DNA of 64,000 nucleotides from CAWBRT01 sp963814745 (lineage in GTDB: Bacteria; Acidobacteriota; Terriglobia; Terriglobales; Acidobacteriaceae). Position 1 is the first letter of the stretch. The number at the start of each line of letters is the position of its first letter. The DNA lies in contig CAWFEA010000001.1 of NCBI GenBank assembly GCA_963814745.1, positions 620,001 through 684,000 of the forward strand. The letters run 5' to 3'. A program made the position numbers and the translations under genes. Positions 9,260 through 18,985 of this stretch are shown piece by piece. The notes beneath the pieces are model-generated. The model saw only the letters and a program-made list of their open reading frames with translations, was not told where the DNA came from and did no database searches.

Positions 9260-10618
9260 TTGAAAGTCACTGAGTTGAAAGTCATTGAGAAAATAACGAT
9301 TCGTGCGATCACTTTGAAGGTTCTGCCGCTGCTCATGGTGGGTCAACTTCTGATGAACATGGATCGAGCGGGGATCGGCTTCGTCGCCCTCGACCTGAAT
9401 AAGGAACTCGGTTTGTCTCCCGCACAATTCGGGTTCGCGGCAGGAGTGTTCTTCTGGGGCTATTTCTTCTTCGAGATTCCAAGCAACTTCGCACTGCAGA
9501 AATTCGGGGCTTCAAAGTGGATTTCCCGTATCCTGGTTACCTGGGGCCTCGTAACCGTCGCCTTCGCGACAGCATCAAGCTTCAAGAGTTTGGCGGTACT
9601 CAGGTTCGTGCTCGGAGCGGCCGAGGCTGGGTTTACTCCAGGGATGTTCCTGCTATGTTCGAGGTGGCTTCCCGAGCGTTATCGCGGTCGGGCGGTCAGC
9701 AAACTCATTCTAATGTCAGCGATGGCCTCGGTGATGGGCGGCCCGGTGGCCGCACTGTTTTTGCGTTCGGCGCATATTGGGCTAGGCCTGAGCGGCTGGC
9801 GGTGGATGTTCATTGCTCTTGGCGCGGTCACGGTGGCCTACGGGGGCGTGTTCTACTTACTTATGACCAACAACGTGCAGACGGCCAAGTTCCTGAACGA
9901 CGAACAGAAGAGCTGGCTGACCCGGGATCTCGAGACCGAGTTGACCAGATCTGACGCCAGGGTCGTGCGATATAAGTTCGGGGAAGCGCTCAAGAGTCTG
10001 CCTCTGTGGGTGTACGCCGCTCTGTACTTCTGTTCGGCTTTCGGCCACTTTGGGTTATGGTTGTGGCTACCGCAGGTCGTGAAGTCGCAGTTCACCGGCC
10101 TCACCTCGGCCCAGGTGGCGACGCTTACTGCGCTGCCCTTCTTTTGCGGGATGGTCGCCATGCTCGTTCTCGGACGCACTTCGGACAAGAGCGGTGATCG
10201 ACGCTGGCACCTGGTGGCAATCTCAGCGGCGGGAGCGATTTCGCTAGTTGTCAGCGCGCAAAGCCACAACCGCACAACCAGCTTTGCCACGCTGTGCGTG
10301 GCCCTTGGCGCCGCCTACTCCTACATGGTGATCTTCTGGCCGTGCCCGATGAGAGGTCTGAAGGGTACCGCCGCGGTTGGAGGTATTGCTTTGATCAACT
10401 CTGTGGGTACGTTTGGTGGGTTCTTTGGACCGAGCCTCTTCGGGGTGCTCAAGGGTTACACGGGGAGCTTCAGCAGTGGTCTCGCGATGTTCGCGATGTT
10501 CTACTTACCCATGGGGCTCATCCCGCTTTTCGCCCGCCGCCTCTTCCCGCCCGTGGTCGTATCGAGCGTGAGCGCGGACACCGAGGATAATGCATCGCAA
10601 GCTGTGTCCTCCAGGTGA
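9260..10618 (+). CDS. MFS transporter, anion:cation symporter type
   Basis: The 452-aa product has 12 predicted membrane segments. Its early part (NMDRAGIGFVALDLNKELGL) and the loop RWLPERYRGRA resemble tartrate, 4-hydroxyphenylacetate and other organic-acid permeases of the ACS family. I chose TTG 9260, preceded by GGTGGGGGA, because transporter homology begins just after it; GTG 9245 is an alternative. It probably imports the organic acid used by the downstream cluster (cupin, BKACE, GMC oxidase). It is flanked by the operator-like sites. The substrate is not deducible from sequence. Confidence 0.85.
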   Translation: MKVTELKVIEKITIRAITLKVLPLLMVGQLLMNMDRAGIGFVALDLNKELGLSPAQFGFAAGVFFWGYFFFEIPSNFALQKFGASKWISRILVTWGLVTVAFATASSFKSLAVLRFVLGAAEAGFTPGMFLLCSRWLPERYRGRAVSKLILMSAMASVMGGPVAALFLRSAHIGLGLSGWRWMFIALGAVTVAYGGVFYLLMTNNVQTAKFLNDEQKSWLTRDLETELTRSDARVVRYKFGEALKSLPLWVYAALYFCSAFGHFGLWLWLPQVVKSQFTGLTSAQVATLTALPFFCGMVAMLVLGRTSDKSGDRRWHLVAISAAGAISLVVSAQSHNRTTSFATLCVALGAAYSYMVIFWPCPMRGLKGTAAVGGIALINSVGTFGGFFGPSLFGVLKGYTGSFSSGLAMFAMFYLPMGLIPLFARRLFPPVVVSSVSADTEDNASQAVSSR

Positions 10619-11086
10619 TCTGCTAGTTCGAGACAGCATACGTGACGTGACCGGCAAATTTTGTACCAGCGGAAATGAGAGACGCACCGGTACAAAATTT
10701 GTCGGTCAAATGTCATTGCAGTGCGTCGTCATTATTCAGCCCAACTTCTATGGCAGCGACAATCGCTGCACCTATGATGCCATTGTCGAAGCGTGCGGCA
10801 GGTGACACGGTCGCGGTCTTGCTGGTCGATGCCCCATGCAAGACCGCAGCTCCTACATGACGCGTTAATTCCGCGTGGAAGTGTGAACCTGAACCTTGCA
10901 CTCAAGCCTATCTGGTCTTGGGTTGCGAAATGAATTATGCTGGCCCCATTTATGGTGGGGATGTTGAAAAAGCTGCACCTTTCCCACAAAGCCCGGCGAC
11001 GACTACGGACAAACTTCAAACGTGGCGCTACGCTAACAATCTATTTGTTACAAAATACCGGTTGGTATATAAAACCGGTCAGGTCA
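10619..11086. promoter_or_regulatory. Gene-free segment with four operator-like sites
   Basis: Two sites form a large inverted repeat after the MFS stop, one at 10648-10668 (minus orientation) and one at 10688-10708. Their 20-nt arms differ at one position and the loop is about 20 nt, so the pair could also act as a terminator hairpin. Two more overlap at 11046-11064 and 11063-11081. No convincing gene lies between them; a regulator gene may have been deleted here. Confidence 0.5.
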
Positions 11087-11518
11087 TCATTCTTGGAGCG
11101 GAGGTTCGGCGCAGACCTTGAGTGTCTCCGGACCCGTTCCCACGTTGTTGTAGGCCGCGCAAAGGCCAAATCTGGCTCCCGAATTATTGATGTTCTTGTG
11201 AATCGTGCCTCGCGGGACGAACACGAAATCACCTTTCCTGATGGTTCGTTCGATGCGATTGAAGTCCTGGTCCCAAAAGACTTGGGTGCACTCACCCTCG
11301 ATCACGTAAAACGCAATATCGCTTCGAATATGAAAGTGCGCGCGGGACTGCTCGCCACTCTCCATATATGCGACGTGCATATTTATCTGAGTGGACCCGC
11401 AATTCTCGCCGACGCCGAAAAAGTGGGTCATACTTTCCTCATACGACACGCCTTCGAGGTCTTTCATGCTTATGACGCATGCGGGAACGGTTGACTCTTT
11501 TTTGTGTGGATCTGCCAC
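11087..11518 (-). CDS. Small cupin-domain protein
   Basis: This 143-aa single-domain cupin starts at GTG 11518 after AAAGGAG. Metal-site motif 1 is HFHIRSD with His61 and His63 and a downstream Glu. Motif 2 is GDFVFVPRGTIHK with His near 106. Such proteins are isomerases, dioxygenases or sugar/acid-binding proteins. The context beside an organic-acid transporter and a catabolic cluster suggests a metal-dependent isomerase or lyase of the same pathway. It is transcribed opposite to its neighbours and its end is close to a pair of operator-like sites. Confidence 0.8.
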   Translation of the reverse strand: MADPHKKESTVPACVISMKDLEGVSYEESMTHFFGVGENCGSTQINMHVAYMESGEQSRAHFHIRSDIAFYVIEGECTQVFWDQDFNRIERTIRKGDFVFVPRGTIHKNINNSGARFGLCAAYNNVGTGPETLKVCAEPPLQE

Positions 11519-12282
11519 TTATAGCTCCTTTGTTTTGGGATGCGGCGGAAAATGCTAGCACTGAGAATAGCACAGGCGTCAATGACCTTGTGCTACGCAA
11601 AAATCCTGTCCTTCGCCAAAATTAAACGCACGCCCATTTCTGGTGGAAAGGGCGCGCGTTTTCAATGAGGTATTGCGTGTGTCTCTGGCGTAATGTGTAA
11701 ATTGTGCTTGACAGCGACCAAATTTTCGGCGGATACTTCTCCGTCTCATTGGATCAATCCAAAAGCGGCTAACTTTGATATCGCACAAAACCCCGACTAC
11801 GCACCTGTTCATATGTCGATGCTGGCGAGTGTGCTTGGCCGCTGGCATAACCAAGCGAATACGAGTGTCGGAGCTTCATCAGCGACTGCTGGTGGTTCAC
11901 AGACTGACTGAAGAAATGCAGGAGTGGCGCACGTGGCGACGTCCCCTTGCGTGTACTGGCGGCCGCAAAACTTCGGTGCCGAACGGACAGTTTCAAGAAA
12001 GATTGGAGCAGCGTGACTGGCACTTGTCACCCAAATGGCTGAGAAGGCAGCGGCGATGCCGGCCGATATGCGTCCGTGAGCTTCTATTGTAAGAAACCGA
12101 TTGCGAGGCAATATCACTTACAACTGGCGAGCAGCCAAGGAGAAGGAGATGGGTTTCTTCGGCAGAAACGCCTCGTGACATCCTTTTCCAAATGACAGCG
12201 GTGATCTTACCCCTAGTCCGTTCTTACGGGAATGGATGGGGGCGTTTTTCGATAGACAAGACATTTAAGGAGAATTAGGCCA
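11519..12282. other. Intergenic stretch before the BKACE gene
   Basis: About 760 bp lie between the divergent cupin and BKACE genes. Short frames are present but none is convincing. The region must carry the promoter of the BKACE gene, whose ribosome binding site TAAGGAG is clear. It may contain remains of a lost gene; I recognise none. Confidence 0.35.
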
Positions 12283-13188
12283 ATGGATAAATTGATCATT
12301 ACAGTAACGGTGGATTCGTCGATGTCATATCCTGGAAACCACTTGTGCCCCCTTCCAGAGATAAAAAACATCGATAAGATCGTGGATGAGTATGTGCGCT
12401 CGGTCAATGCGGGAGCAGCGATGAGCCACATCCATGGCGTCCACAAGTTGGAAGATAAGATTGCAAAGGATGGGAAGAAACTCTCGCACATAAATTTTGA
12501 AGGATGGCAGGCCATTCATCAGGGGATCAAGTCGAAGGTGGACTGCCTAATGCAATATGGGATCGCATCGGCGCGCTTTGAAGAAAAGTCGAAGCTGATG
12601 GACCAGGGTCCGGACATGATGTCGATTTGCTTTACGGCGCATGACGAGCATTTTCAGCCGGACCCAAAGTATCCGGCAATGGAGCTCTATGCGGTTCACC
12701 CACGGGAAGAGTTGATAATGTATTGCAAGGAGTTTCTGAAGAAAGGGGTGAAGTGCGAAGCCGAGTCGTTTACGACAGGGGCTTTCTGGAACATAGAGTA
12801 TATCAGGAACTTGCCTGGTAATTTGCTGCCGGACCCAGTCTATACGACTTTGTTCATGGGGTGGCCTGGGGGCGCATATACATACCCGGATATGGAATCG
12901 ATGCTCCATTTCAAGAATCACCTGCCCAAGGGAGCGGTGTGGAATGTAAGCAATATGGATCCTAAGACGCACTGGCAGAATCTGTCGTGGGCGATCTGTC
13001 TCGGCGGACATGTGCGAGTAGGGTGGGAGGACAATCCGTACATAGACGGCAAGTTGGCGGATTCGAACGCGCGGCTGGTAGAGAAGATTGTGCGGATAGC
13101 GCGAGAGTTGGGCCGGGAGATCGCGTCTCCGGACGAAGCCCGGAAGATCCTTGGGATACCTAAAAAGCAGTCGCAGGCTGCAAAATAG
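12283..13188 (+). CDS. Beta-keto acid cleavage enzyme (BKACE, DUF849)
   Basis: The 301-aa product is a TIM-barrel zinc enzyme of the Kce/BKACE family. It has the N-terminal metal motif SHIHG (His49, His51) and the C-terminal GGHVRVGWEDN (about residues 241-251), whose His and Glu complete the site. Family members react a beta-keto acid with acetyl-CoA to give acetoacetate and the acyl-CoA of the shortened acid. The following genes for a GMC oxidoreductase and Ptb/Buk fit a route that makes the keto acid and then harvests the acyl-CoA as ATP. An IS1380 element separates it from those genes. The start is well supported by AAGGAG. Confidence 0.9.
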   Translation: MDKLIITVTVDSSMSYPGNHLCPLPEIKNIDKIVDEYVRSVNAGAAMSHIHGVHKLEDKIAKDGKKLSHINFEGWQAIHQGIKSKVDCLMQYGIASARFEEKSKLMDQGPDMMSICFTAHDEHFQPDPKYPAMELYAVHPREELIMYCKEFLKKGVKCEAESFTTGAFWNIEYIRNLPGNLLPDPVYTTLFMGWPGGAYTYPDMESMLHFKNHLPKGAVWNVSNMDPKTHWQNLSWAICLGGHVRVGWEDNPYIDGKLADSNARLVEKIVRIARELGREIASPDEARKILGIPKKQSQAAK

Positions 13189-13356
13189 AGACCTTGTAAG
13201 GAATCATCCTTTGAAATCCGAGGTCGATTCTTGAAGTTGGAAAAGTTCTTAACCAGAGACAATCTGCAAGCACCCTTTCTGCGGTTGCCCTGATATTATG
13301 CACCCAGCTCGGGAATGATTAGCCCGCTTTATGCATGAAGGCTCCATAAGTGGCTT

Positions 13357-14987
13357 TTGGAGGGACGAGGTTGCGGTGATGGCGTGGATGGCAGCGTGAA
13401 GCGTCCAGTGCTGCGGGCTGTGTGGATCACTTGTGTGTCTGAACTGGGCAGCCGCGAGCTTTTCGGGTACAGTGTTTCCCTACCTGCCTTTTGCGTAACA
13501 TGGAAAAGATGTTTCGGAGGGAGAAAGCGGCCCGGCTATCCCGGCGAGGCGCCGAGCGCCAGTGCCACTCGCCGGAAGGTAGGTAGAAACGGAAAAGACG
13601 TAGGCAGGTGCACGACACGCGGCGCACCGAGACCAGCACACGGGCGCCCAGCTTCAGCAGTCGCTCGCGGAGCATCCAGACTTGAGCCCGTGCGCAAGCG
13701 GTACCCGTGGCCCGCAGCCGCAACTCTTGCAGCAGCACGTAAGCGGCGGCGGTCAGCAGCACCCGGAACTGGTTGGCCCAGAAATCGCTGCAACTGGTGC
13801 GGTCGATCTGTAAGTCGTGCAGCTCCTTGATGCGATTCTCGATTTCGCCGCGTTGGCAATAGACCTTCTCGTAAAGGAATTGCGGACTCTGTTTCAGGTT
13901 GGTGATGACGAAGCGCGGGTTATCTTTTGGCTCTTTGCCCTCGGCCCGAACCACCTCGGCCTTGATGATCATGCGGCGTTGCCGGGGCCAAGTTCGGGCT
14001 GCATAGTTAGCTTCTCCATAGACGTGCTCGGTCTGGCCACTCTGCCGTGAGAGCTTACGAACCTGCCGCATCGCTGGCTTAGCCCTACGCTTCAACACCG
14101 CATTGTTGGCCATCGCCACGACATACTCAAGGTTGGGCTCGGCATCCAGAAACGCCAGCAACTGGGGATGCGCAAAGCCGCCATCGAGGCGAACCCGAAG
14201 CTGTACGCCGGGGAAGAAGTAGCGAATCAACTGCGTCAGTCGGCGCAGAATCCCCACCGCTCCTACCGCTGCCGTCACGTTGCCGGGACGCAGCACAGCG
14301 GCGCACAGATACTGCTCGGCTTCCTCATTGAAGCTGACCAAGCCCATCACCGGCAGGTAGCACCAACAATCGTAGTGGCCATTGAAGAACGTTAACTGCT
14401 GCGCCCCGTGCGTCGGATCGTCGGTCGGGTCGAGGTCGATGGTGACGCGATGGGCACGGCCACGCAGCCGCTGGGCATGGCGCTCGATCACGCTGGCGGC
14501 CAGCGCCTCGCCCAGACGATAGAGTTGCTTCGGGCCGACGGCGTTCTCGAAGCGCGACAACGTCGGCTGCGAAGCCAGATCGCGGCCCGCCACCGGGTCG
14601 CGGTCGAGCAACATCTTGTGAATGGGATCGGCCGCCAGACGGGCCGAGTCGTTGGCGTCCGGATAACCGCAGGCAATCGAGAACACACGCTGCGCCAGCA
14701 ACTCGCGCACGCGATGATCGACCTTGCCCGCTTGCCGTTCGTCGCGCAGACATCCAGCCAGATCGTCGATGAATCGGTAGCGGCGATCGGCCGCCTTCAG
14801 CAGCATGGCTCCGCCATCGGAACTGCCCAGTCGCTGATCGAATTGGATTACGGCGGGCTTGGCAAAAATCTCGGGGAACAACAAACACGGTGTTGTGCTA
14901 TCGTCAATCACGCGGAAGCCTCGTTGGTTGCTTCAAACACTGTCGAGATAACACGTTTGTAGCACAACAGGCTTCTCGCGCCTCCAA
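13357..14987 (-). mobile_element. IS1380-family insertion sequence
   Basis: It contains one transposase gene on the minus strand. Candidate terminal repeats, read inward, are TTGGAGGGACGAG at 13357 and TTGGAGGCGCGAG at 14987 (11 of 13 identical). The trinucleotide CTT adjoins both ends, a weak hint of target duplication. The element separates the BKACE gene from the GMC gene. Ends are tentative. Confidence 0.65.
13427..14911 (-). CDS. IS1380-family DDE transposase
   Basis: The 494-aa product has features of the IS1380 group: N-terminal GSSDGGAMLLKAADRR, the catalytic Asp region TIDLDPTDDPTHG near residues 157-169, LDGGFAHP with the second Asp, and a C-terminal region with YCQRGEIENRIKEL carrying the catalytic Glu. 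The length and the motif order indicate an intact enzyme. It is transcribed opposite to the catabolic genes on both sides. Confidence 0.9.
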   Translation of the reverse strand: MIDDSTTPCLLFPEIFAKPAVIQFDQRLGSSDGGAMLLKAADRRYRFIDDLAGCLRDERQAGKVDHRVRELLAQRVFSIACGYPDANDSARLAADPIHKMLLDRDPVAGRDLASQPTLSRFENAVGPKQLYRLGEALAASVIERHAQRLRGRAHRVTIDLDPTDDPTHGAQQLTFFNGHYDCWCYLPVMGLVSFNEEAEQYLCAAVLRPGNVTAAVGAVGILRRLTQLIRYFFPGVQLRVRLDGGFAHPQLLAFLDAEPNLEYVVAMANNAVLKRRAKPAMRQVRKLSRQSGQTEHVYGEANYAARTWPRQRRMIIKAEVVRAEGKEPKDNPRFVITNLKQSPQFLYEKVYCQRGEIENRIKELHDLQIDRTSCSDFWANQFRVLLTAAAYVLLQELRLRATGTACARAQVWMLRERLLKLGARVLVSVRRVSCTCLRLFRFYLPSGEWHWRSAPRRDSRAAFSLRNIFSMLRKRQVGKHCTRKARGCPVQTHK

Positions 14988-15022
14988 CTTCAAGAATTAT
15001 CAGGGCTAGGAGCAATTGTGTC

Positions 15023-16666
15023 ATGCGGGGATCTGTCCGGGATATAGGGACGTTCGACTATATTATTGTAGGTGCTGGCTCGGCGGGATGCGTGCTGGCA
15101 AATCGATTGACATCCGATCCAGCGATTCGCGTCCTTTTGCTGGAAGCGGGAGCTAACCACTCAGGCTTGTGGGTTAAGGTTCCGGTCGGATTTGTAAAGA
15201 TAATGGGGAGACCGAAATATGATTGGTGTTTTCAGAGTGAACCGAATGTTGCTTTAGGCGGCCGAACTGTAACCTATCCCCGCGGTAAGATTATTGGCGG
15301 CTCTTCGGCGATCAATGGACACGTCTATACCCGCGGACAGGCGGCAGATTACGACCGCTGGCGGAATCTTGGGAACGTTGGCTGGGGGTGGGCGGATGTC
15401 CTGCCGTATTTCAAGAAATCCGAGCATCAGGAGCACGGCCCAGATGAGTGGCACGGGATTGATGGACCGCTCTATGTCTCCGACTCAAGATGCCAGATGC
15501 CTCTGCTGGAAGTCTTTTTAAGAGCCGCCGCCGAGATCGGCATTACCCGGATTTCAGATTTCAATAGAGGCACCAATGAAGGTTGTGGTTATTTTCAGGT
15601 GAATCAAAAGAACGGTAAGCGCTGGAGTTCCGCTGATGCATACCTGTCTCCGATTAAGTCTCGTAATAACCTCACGGTAATACCGCATGCGCACGCTTCA
15701 CGCATTCTATTTACGAATAAAGAGGCTTCGGCTGTCGAGTTTTGGATGAATGGTGAGCGGGCATTGGCCCGGAGTAAGGGTGAGGTGATCGTGTCCGCGG
15801 GTACGATTGGCTCACCGCATCTACTGCAACTTTCAGGCGTTGGTCCAGGCTCCGTGCTCAAGGAAAACGGAGTGGATGTTTTGCACGATTTGCCCGGAGT
15901 GGGGGAGAACCTGCAGGAGCACGTAATTCTCAGGATGATTTACCGTGTTAGTGGTATCGGCACCCTCAATGAAACCTTGCACAGTAGCTTTGGCATCCTG
16001 CGGATGGTGTTAGATTATTTCCTGTTCCGCAAGGGCCCCATGACGATGGGGCCAAGTCAGGCGGGAGCCTTCACGCGAAGCAGCCCGGCGGTAGACAGGC
16101 CAGATCTGCAGATCCTTATGCAGCCACTCTCTTTACCCGTGGGCGCGTATACGAAGATGGGGCCTGGGGCAACCGATCCATTTCCTGCTTTCACAGTACC
16201 GGTAGTCCTTATTCGGCCCAAGAGCCGGGGCAGGGTCATCATTAAGGGGTCCGCCTGGGACAGTAAGCCCGCAATTTGTACCAATCTGCTATCCAGACAC
16301 GAAGATGCTGTTGTCGGTGCGAGAGGTATAGAGATCGCTCAGAAACTGGTGCTTGGCACTTCCGCTTTCGCACCTTATCGGCCCGTGGCCGAAGGTTTGA
16401 CGTCTGAGCTCAGTACCGCTGAAGACTTGCTCAGCGCGGTTTACCGGCAAGCCGGCATGATCTATCATGGCGTTGGCACCTGCAAAATGGGGAATGATCC
16501 TTGGGCTGTCGTTGACGACCGATTGCGTTTGCGTGGGATTAAAAAGTTGCGGGTTGTAGACGGTTCCATTATTCCCGAAATAATTTCGGGCCCCACTCAC
16601 GCTGCAATTGTGATGATTGCGGAAAAGGCTTCGGATATGATCTTGGCCGACCGTCGGCAAACCTAG
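15023..16666 (+). CDS. GMC-family FAD-dependent oxidoreductase
   Basis: The 547-aa product has the N-terminal FAD-binding fold YIIVGAGSAGCVLANRL (GxGxxG at 17-22), the GMC signature PRGKIIGGSSAINGHVY, and the C-terminal HGVGTCKMG and GPTHAAIVMIAEKASD, which carry the active-site histidines. GMC enzymes of this length oxidise alcohols such as choline or sugar alcohols to carbonyls. In this cluster a likely role is oxidation of a hydroxy acid to the keto acid attacked by the BKACE. The substrate is an inference from context. It begins just beyond the IS1380 element, so its native promoter may be lost. Confidence 0.88.
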   Translation: MRGSVRDIGTFDYIIVGAGSAGCVLANRLTSDPAIRVLLLEAGANHSGLWVKVPVGFVKIMGRPKYDWCFQSEPNVALGGRTVTYPRGKIIGGSSAINGHVYTRGQAADYDRWRNLGNVGWGWADVLPYFKKSEHQEHGPDEWHGIDGPLYVSDSRCQMPLLEVFLRAAAEIGITRISDFNRGTNEGCGYFQVNQKNGKRWSSADAYLSPIKSRNNLTVIPHAHASRILFTNKEASAVEFWMNGERALARSKGEVIVSAGTIGSPHLLQLSGVGPGSVLKENGVDVLHDLPGVGENLQEHVILRMIYRVSGIGTLNETLHSSFGILRMVLDYFLFRKGPMTMGPSQAGAFTRSSPAVDRPDLQILMQPLSLPVGAYTKMGPGATDPFPAFTVPVVLIRPKSRGRVIIKGSAWDSKPAICTNLLSRHEDAVVGARGIEIAQKLVLGTSAFAPYRPVAEGLTSELSTAEDLLSAVYRQAGMIYHGVGTCKMGNDPWAVVDDRLRLRGIKKLRVVDGSIIPEIISGPTHAAIVMIAEKASDMILADRRQT

Positions 16667-16752
16667 TCTTTCGCCTTCTCAACTGACCCGGAAGACGTTG
16701 CCAAGATTTTGAGCAGAAGATTCCATAGAGTTTTCAATCAGAAAGGATTTTT

Positions 16753-17988
16753 ATGGCGAACCCATGGAAAACAACTCGGTGGTTTACTAGTCCCTGGAAC
16801 TTTTTCCCTGAAGTAAGGGCCAACTTGAATTTTCCGAAACAAATCAAAATTCATGACGTCACATTACGCGACGGGGAACAGCAGACCGGGGTAATCTTCA
16901 ATCGGCAAGACAAAGTGGCGATTGCTAAGAAATTAGCGGAAGCAGGAATTCACCGAATAGAAGCCGGGATGCCTGCCGTCTCCGCCGAGGATGAAGCGGC
17001 CATTAAGGATATTGCTGCGCTCGGCCTTTCTTCTGAAATTTTCGCCTTTGCCCGTTGCATACCATCGGACGTGCAATTGGCGAAAGATTGCGGTGCAAAG
17101 GGAGTTGTTACCGAGATCCCTTCGAGTGATCACATCGTTAAGAACGCGTATGGTAAGACGCTGGACTGGGCCATAAAGTCCTCAATCGAGACCACCTTGG
17201 CCGCCAAAGAGGCTGGTTTGTATACGGTCTTTTTCACGATTGACAGCACCCGAGCTGACCTCAACCAGTACATGGATATGGTGGAAGAGGTCTCGACAAA
17301 GGGACATATGGATGCGCTGACTCTGGCCGACTCCTTTGGCGGGATTGGGCCAGAGGCCACTGGCCTGGTTGTGAAAAAGCTAAAGGCACGCTTTAAACAG
17401 CCTATCGAGATCCACTGCCACGAAGACTTCGGATTGGGCGTGGCTAACACGATCGCTGCCTTGGCGAACGGCGCTACGGTAGCACATGTTACCGTTACCG
17501 GGACGGGCGAACGGGCGGGGAATGTTCCACTGGAAGACACTGTAATGGCTCTTTGCTGCCTCTATGGCGTCAACCTTGGGATCAAGACCGAAAAGTTTTA
17601 CGAGCTTTCGAAGCTGGTGCAGCAACTCGCCGGCTTCCAAGCCCCGCCCAATCGCCCGATCGTAGGCGATTCCTTATACACCATTGAGTCCGGTGTCGTC
17701 ACTATGTTCCACCGCCGGTGCCGGGAGCCAGAGCCTCTGGAGTATAAACCCTTTCTCCCAGAGATGGTTGGTGTTCCCGGCCATGATGTCGTTCTTGGTA
17801 AGGGCAGCGGCCTCGCCAATATCGACGAACACCTCGAACGTCTTAAGATCCAGGCTACACCGGAACAGGCAGAGGCTATACTTGCACGCGTAAAACAGCT
17901 TTCGATCGACAAAAGGGCGTTGCTGACGAGTGCGGAATTCAAAGAAATTGTGGGTGCCGTTCTCGACCGTGCCGTGGCGGCGAAATAA
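16753..17988 (+). CDS. LeuA/homocitrate-synthase-like (HMGL-domain) enzyme
   Basis: The 411-aa TIM barrel has DVTLRDGEQQ (residues 35-44, metal-binding Asp and catalytic Arg), the metal-binding HCHEDFG (about 219) and GTGERAGN (about 246). Family members perform Claisen-type condensation of acetyl-CoA with a 2-keto acid (isopropylmalate, homocitrate or citramalate synthase) or the reverse cleavage. It lacks the long C-terminal regulatory domain of LeuA, so homocitrate-synthase or aldolase-like function is more likely. It precedes ptb by 16 bp. The RBS is AAAGGA. The exact substrate is unknown. Confidence 0.85.
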   Translation: MANPWKTTRWFTSPWNFFPEVRANLNFPKQIKIHDVTLRDGEQQTGVIFNRQDKVAIAKKLAEAGIHRIEAGMPAVSAEDEAAIKDIAALGLSSEIFAFARCIPSDVQLAKDCGAKGVVTEIPSSDHIVKNAYGKTLDWAIKSSIETTLAAKEAGLYTVFFTIDSTRADLNQYMDMVEEVSTKGHMDALTLADSFGGIGPEATGLVVKKLKARFKQPIEIHCHEDFGLGVANTIAALANGATVAHVTVTGTGERAGNVPLEDTVMALCCLYGVNLGIKTEKFYELSKLVQQLAGFQAPPNRPIVGDSLYTIESGVVTMFHRRCREPEPLEYKPFLPEMVGVPGHDVVLGKGSGLANIDEHLERLKIQATPEQAEAILARVKQLSIDKRALLTSAEFKEIVGAVLDRAVAAK

Positions 17989-18004
17989 GAAAGAAATAAG
18001 AAAA

Positions 18005-18937
18005 ATGTTCAGAAACTTCGAAGAACTTGTAAAGTCGGCACGGGCGGAAGGGCCCGTGCCGATCGCGATCGCGGCGGCTCAGGATGCCGATGTCATCGAG
18101 GCCATGAAGAGAGCCCAGGAGATCGGTCTTGCAAACGGGATTTATGTAGGTGATCCCCGAAAGATTCTCTCTCTGGCGGAAGTTGCCGGTTTAAAGATTT
18201 CCGATGCCCAGGTGATCGCAGAGCCTGACGATGCCCTCGCTGCTCGAAAAGCGATTGCCCTCGTCCGCGATGGTCGAACCGCTCTGTTGATGAAAGGCAA
18301 AACTAAGACCTCGGACTTGATTCGCGCGGTGCTTGACAAGAACGAGGGCTTACGCTCCGGGCGTCTCCTGAGTCAGGTGATTGTCTTCCAAGTGCCGGGA
18401 AACGATCGGTTGATGTTGATGAGTGACGCTGCGATTAACATCACCCCGAATGCTGAACAAAAAGCCAACATTTGTCGCAACGCAATCGAAGTAGCTCATG
18501 CCATTGGGATCGAGGTACCCAACATTGCGCTGCTTTGCGCCTTAGAGTTCGTCAACCAGGACATGCCCGCTACAGTGGATGCTGCGGCGGTAACCCTCAT
18601 GAATCGGCGCGGGCAATTGTCCGGTGCTTATGTCGAGGGCCCTATTGCTCTGGATGTTCCTCTCAGCAAATTTGCAGCCGAACGAAAGAAGATCGAAAGC
18701 CCGCTGGTGGAGCACACGGATGTCTTTATTGCCCCGAACATTGAGGCGGGGAACATCTTGTATCGCTCGGTGCTCTATTTCGCGAACGGAACATCCGGAG
18801 GCGTTGTAATAGGAGCGAAGGTACCGCTGGTTCTGCTCTCCCGTGCGGAGCCACCCGAGACAAAAATCCACTCGATTGCAATTGCGATACTGGTGGCACG
18901 GGCACAGGCGGAAAGAAAGCGCGGCGGCAGCGAGTAA
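18005..18937 (+). CDS. ptb: Phosphate acyl(butyryl)transferase
   Basis: The 310-aa product is of the Pta/Ptb family and transfers an acyl group from CoA to phosphate. The start ATG 18005 lies 16 bp after the preceding gene; a longer in-frame extension overlaps that gene and lacks homology. The length (without the regulatory N-terminus of long Pta) and similarity to phosphate butyryltransferases, including MKGKTKT and a C-terminal GGVVIGAKVPLVLLSRA, support Ptb. It is followed 48 bp later by a kinase, the usual ptb-buk pair, so acyl-CoA from this cluster can be turned into ATP. The acyl chain length accepted cannot be read from sequence. Confidence 0.88.
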   Translation: MFRNFEELVKSARAEGPVPIAIAAAQDADVIEAMKRAQEIGLANGIYVGDPRKILSLAEVAGLKISDAQVIAEPDDALAARKAIALVRDGRTALLMKGKTKTSDLIRAVLDKNEGLRSGRLLSQVIVFQVPGNDRLMLMSDAAINITPNAEQKANICRNAIEVAHAIGIEVPNIALLCALEFVNQDMPATVDAAAVTLMNRRGQLSGAYVEGPIALDVPLSKFAAERKKIESPLVEHTDVFIAPNIEAGNILYRSVLYFANGTSGGVVIGAKVPLVLLSRAEPPETKIHSIAIAILVARAQAERKRGGSE

Positions 18938-18985
18938 ATCCGCTGCTTGAAGCGCGCGGTCTACATTATAGAGGAGACGGCAGCA

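Noticed and set aside
10713..10901. Minus-strand 62-codon frame after the MFS gene
   Set aside because: It resembles no family I recognise and crosses the operator-like sites; treated as non-coding.
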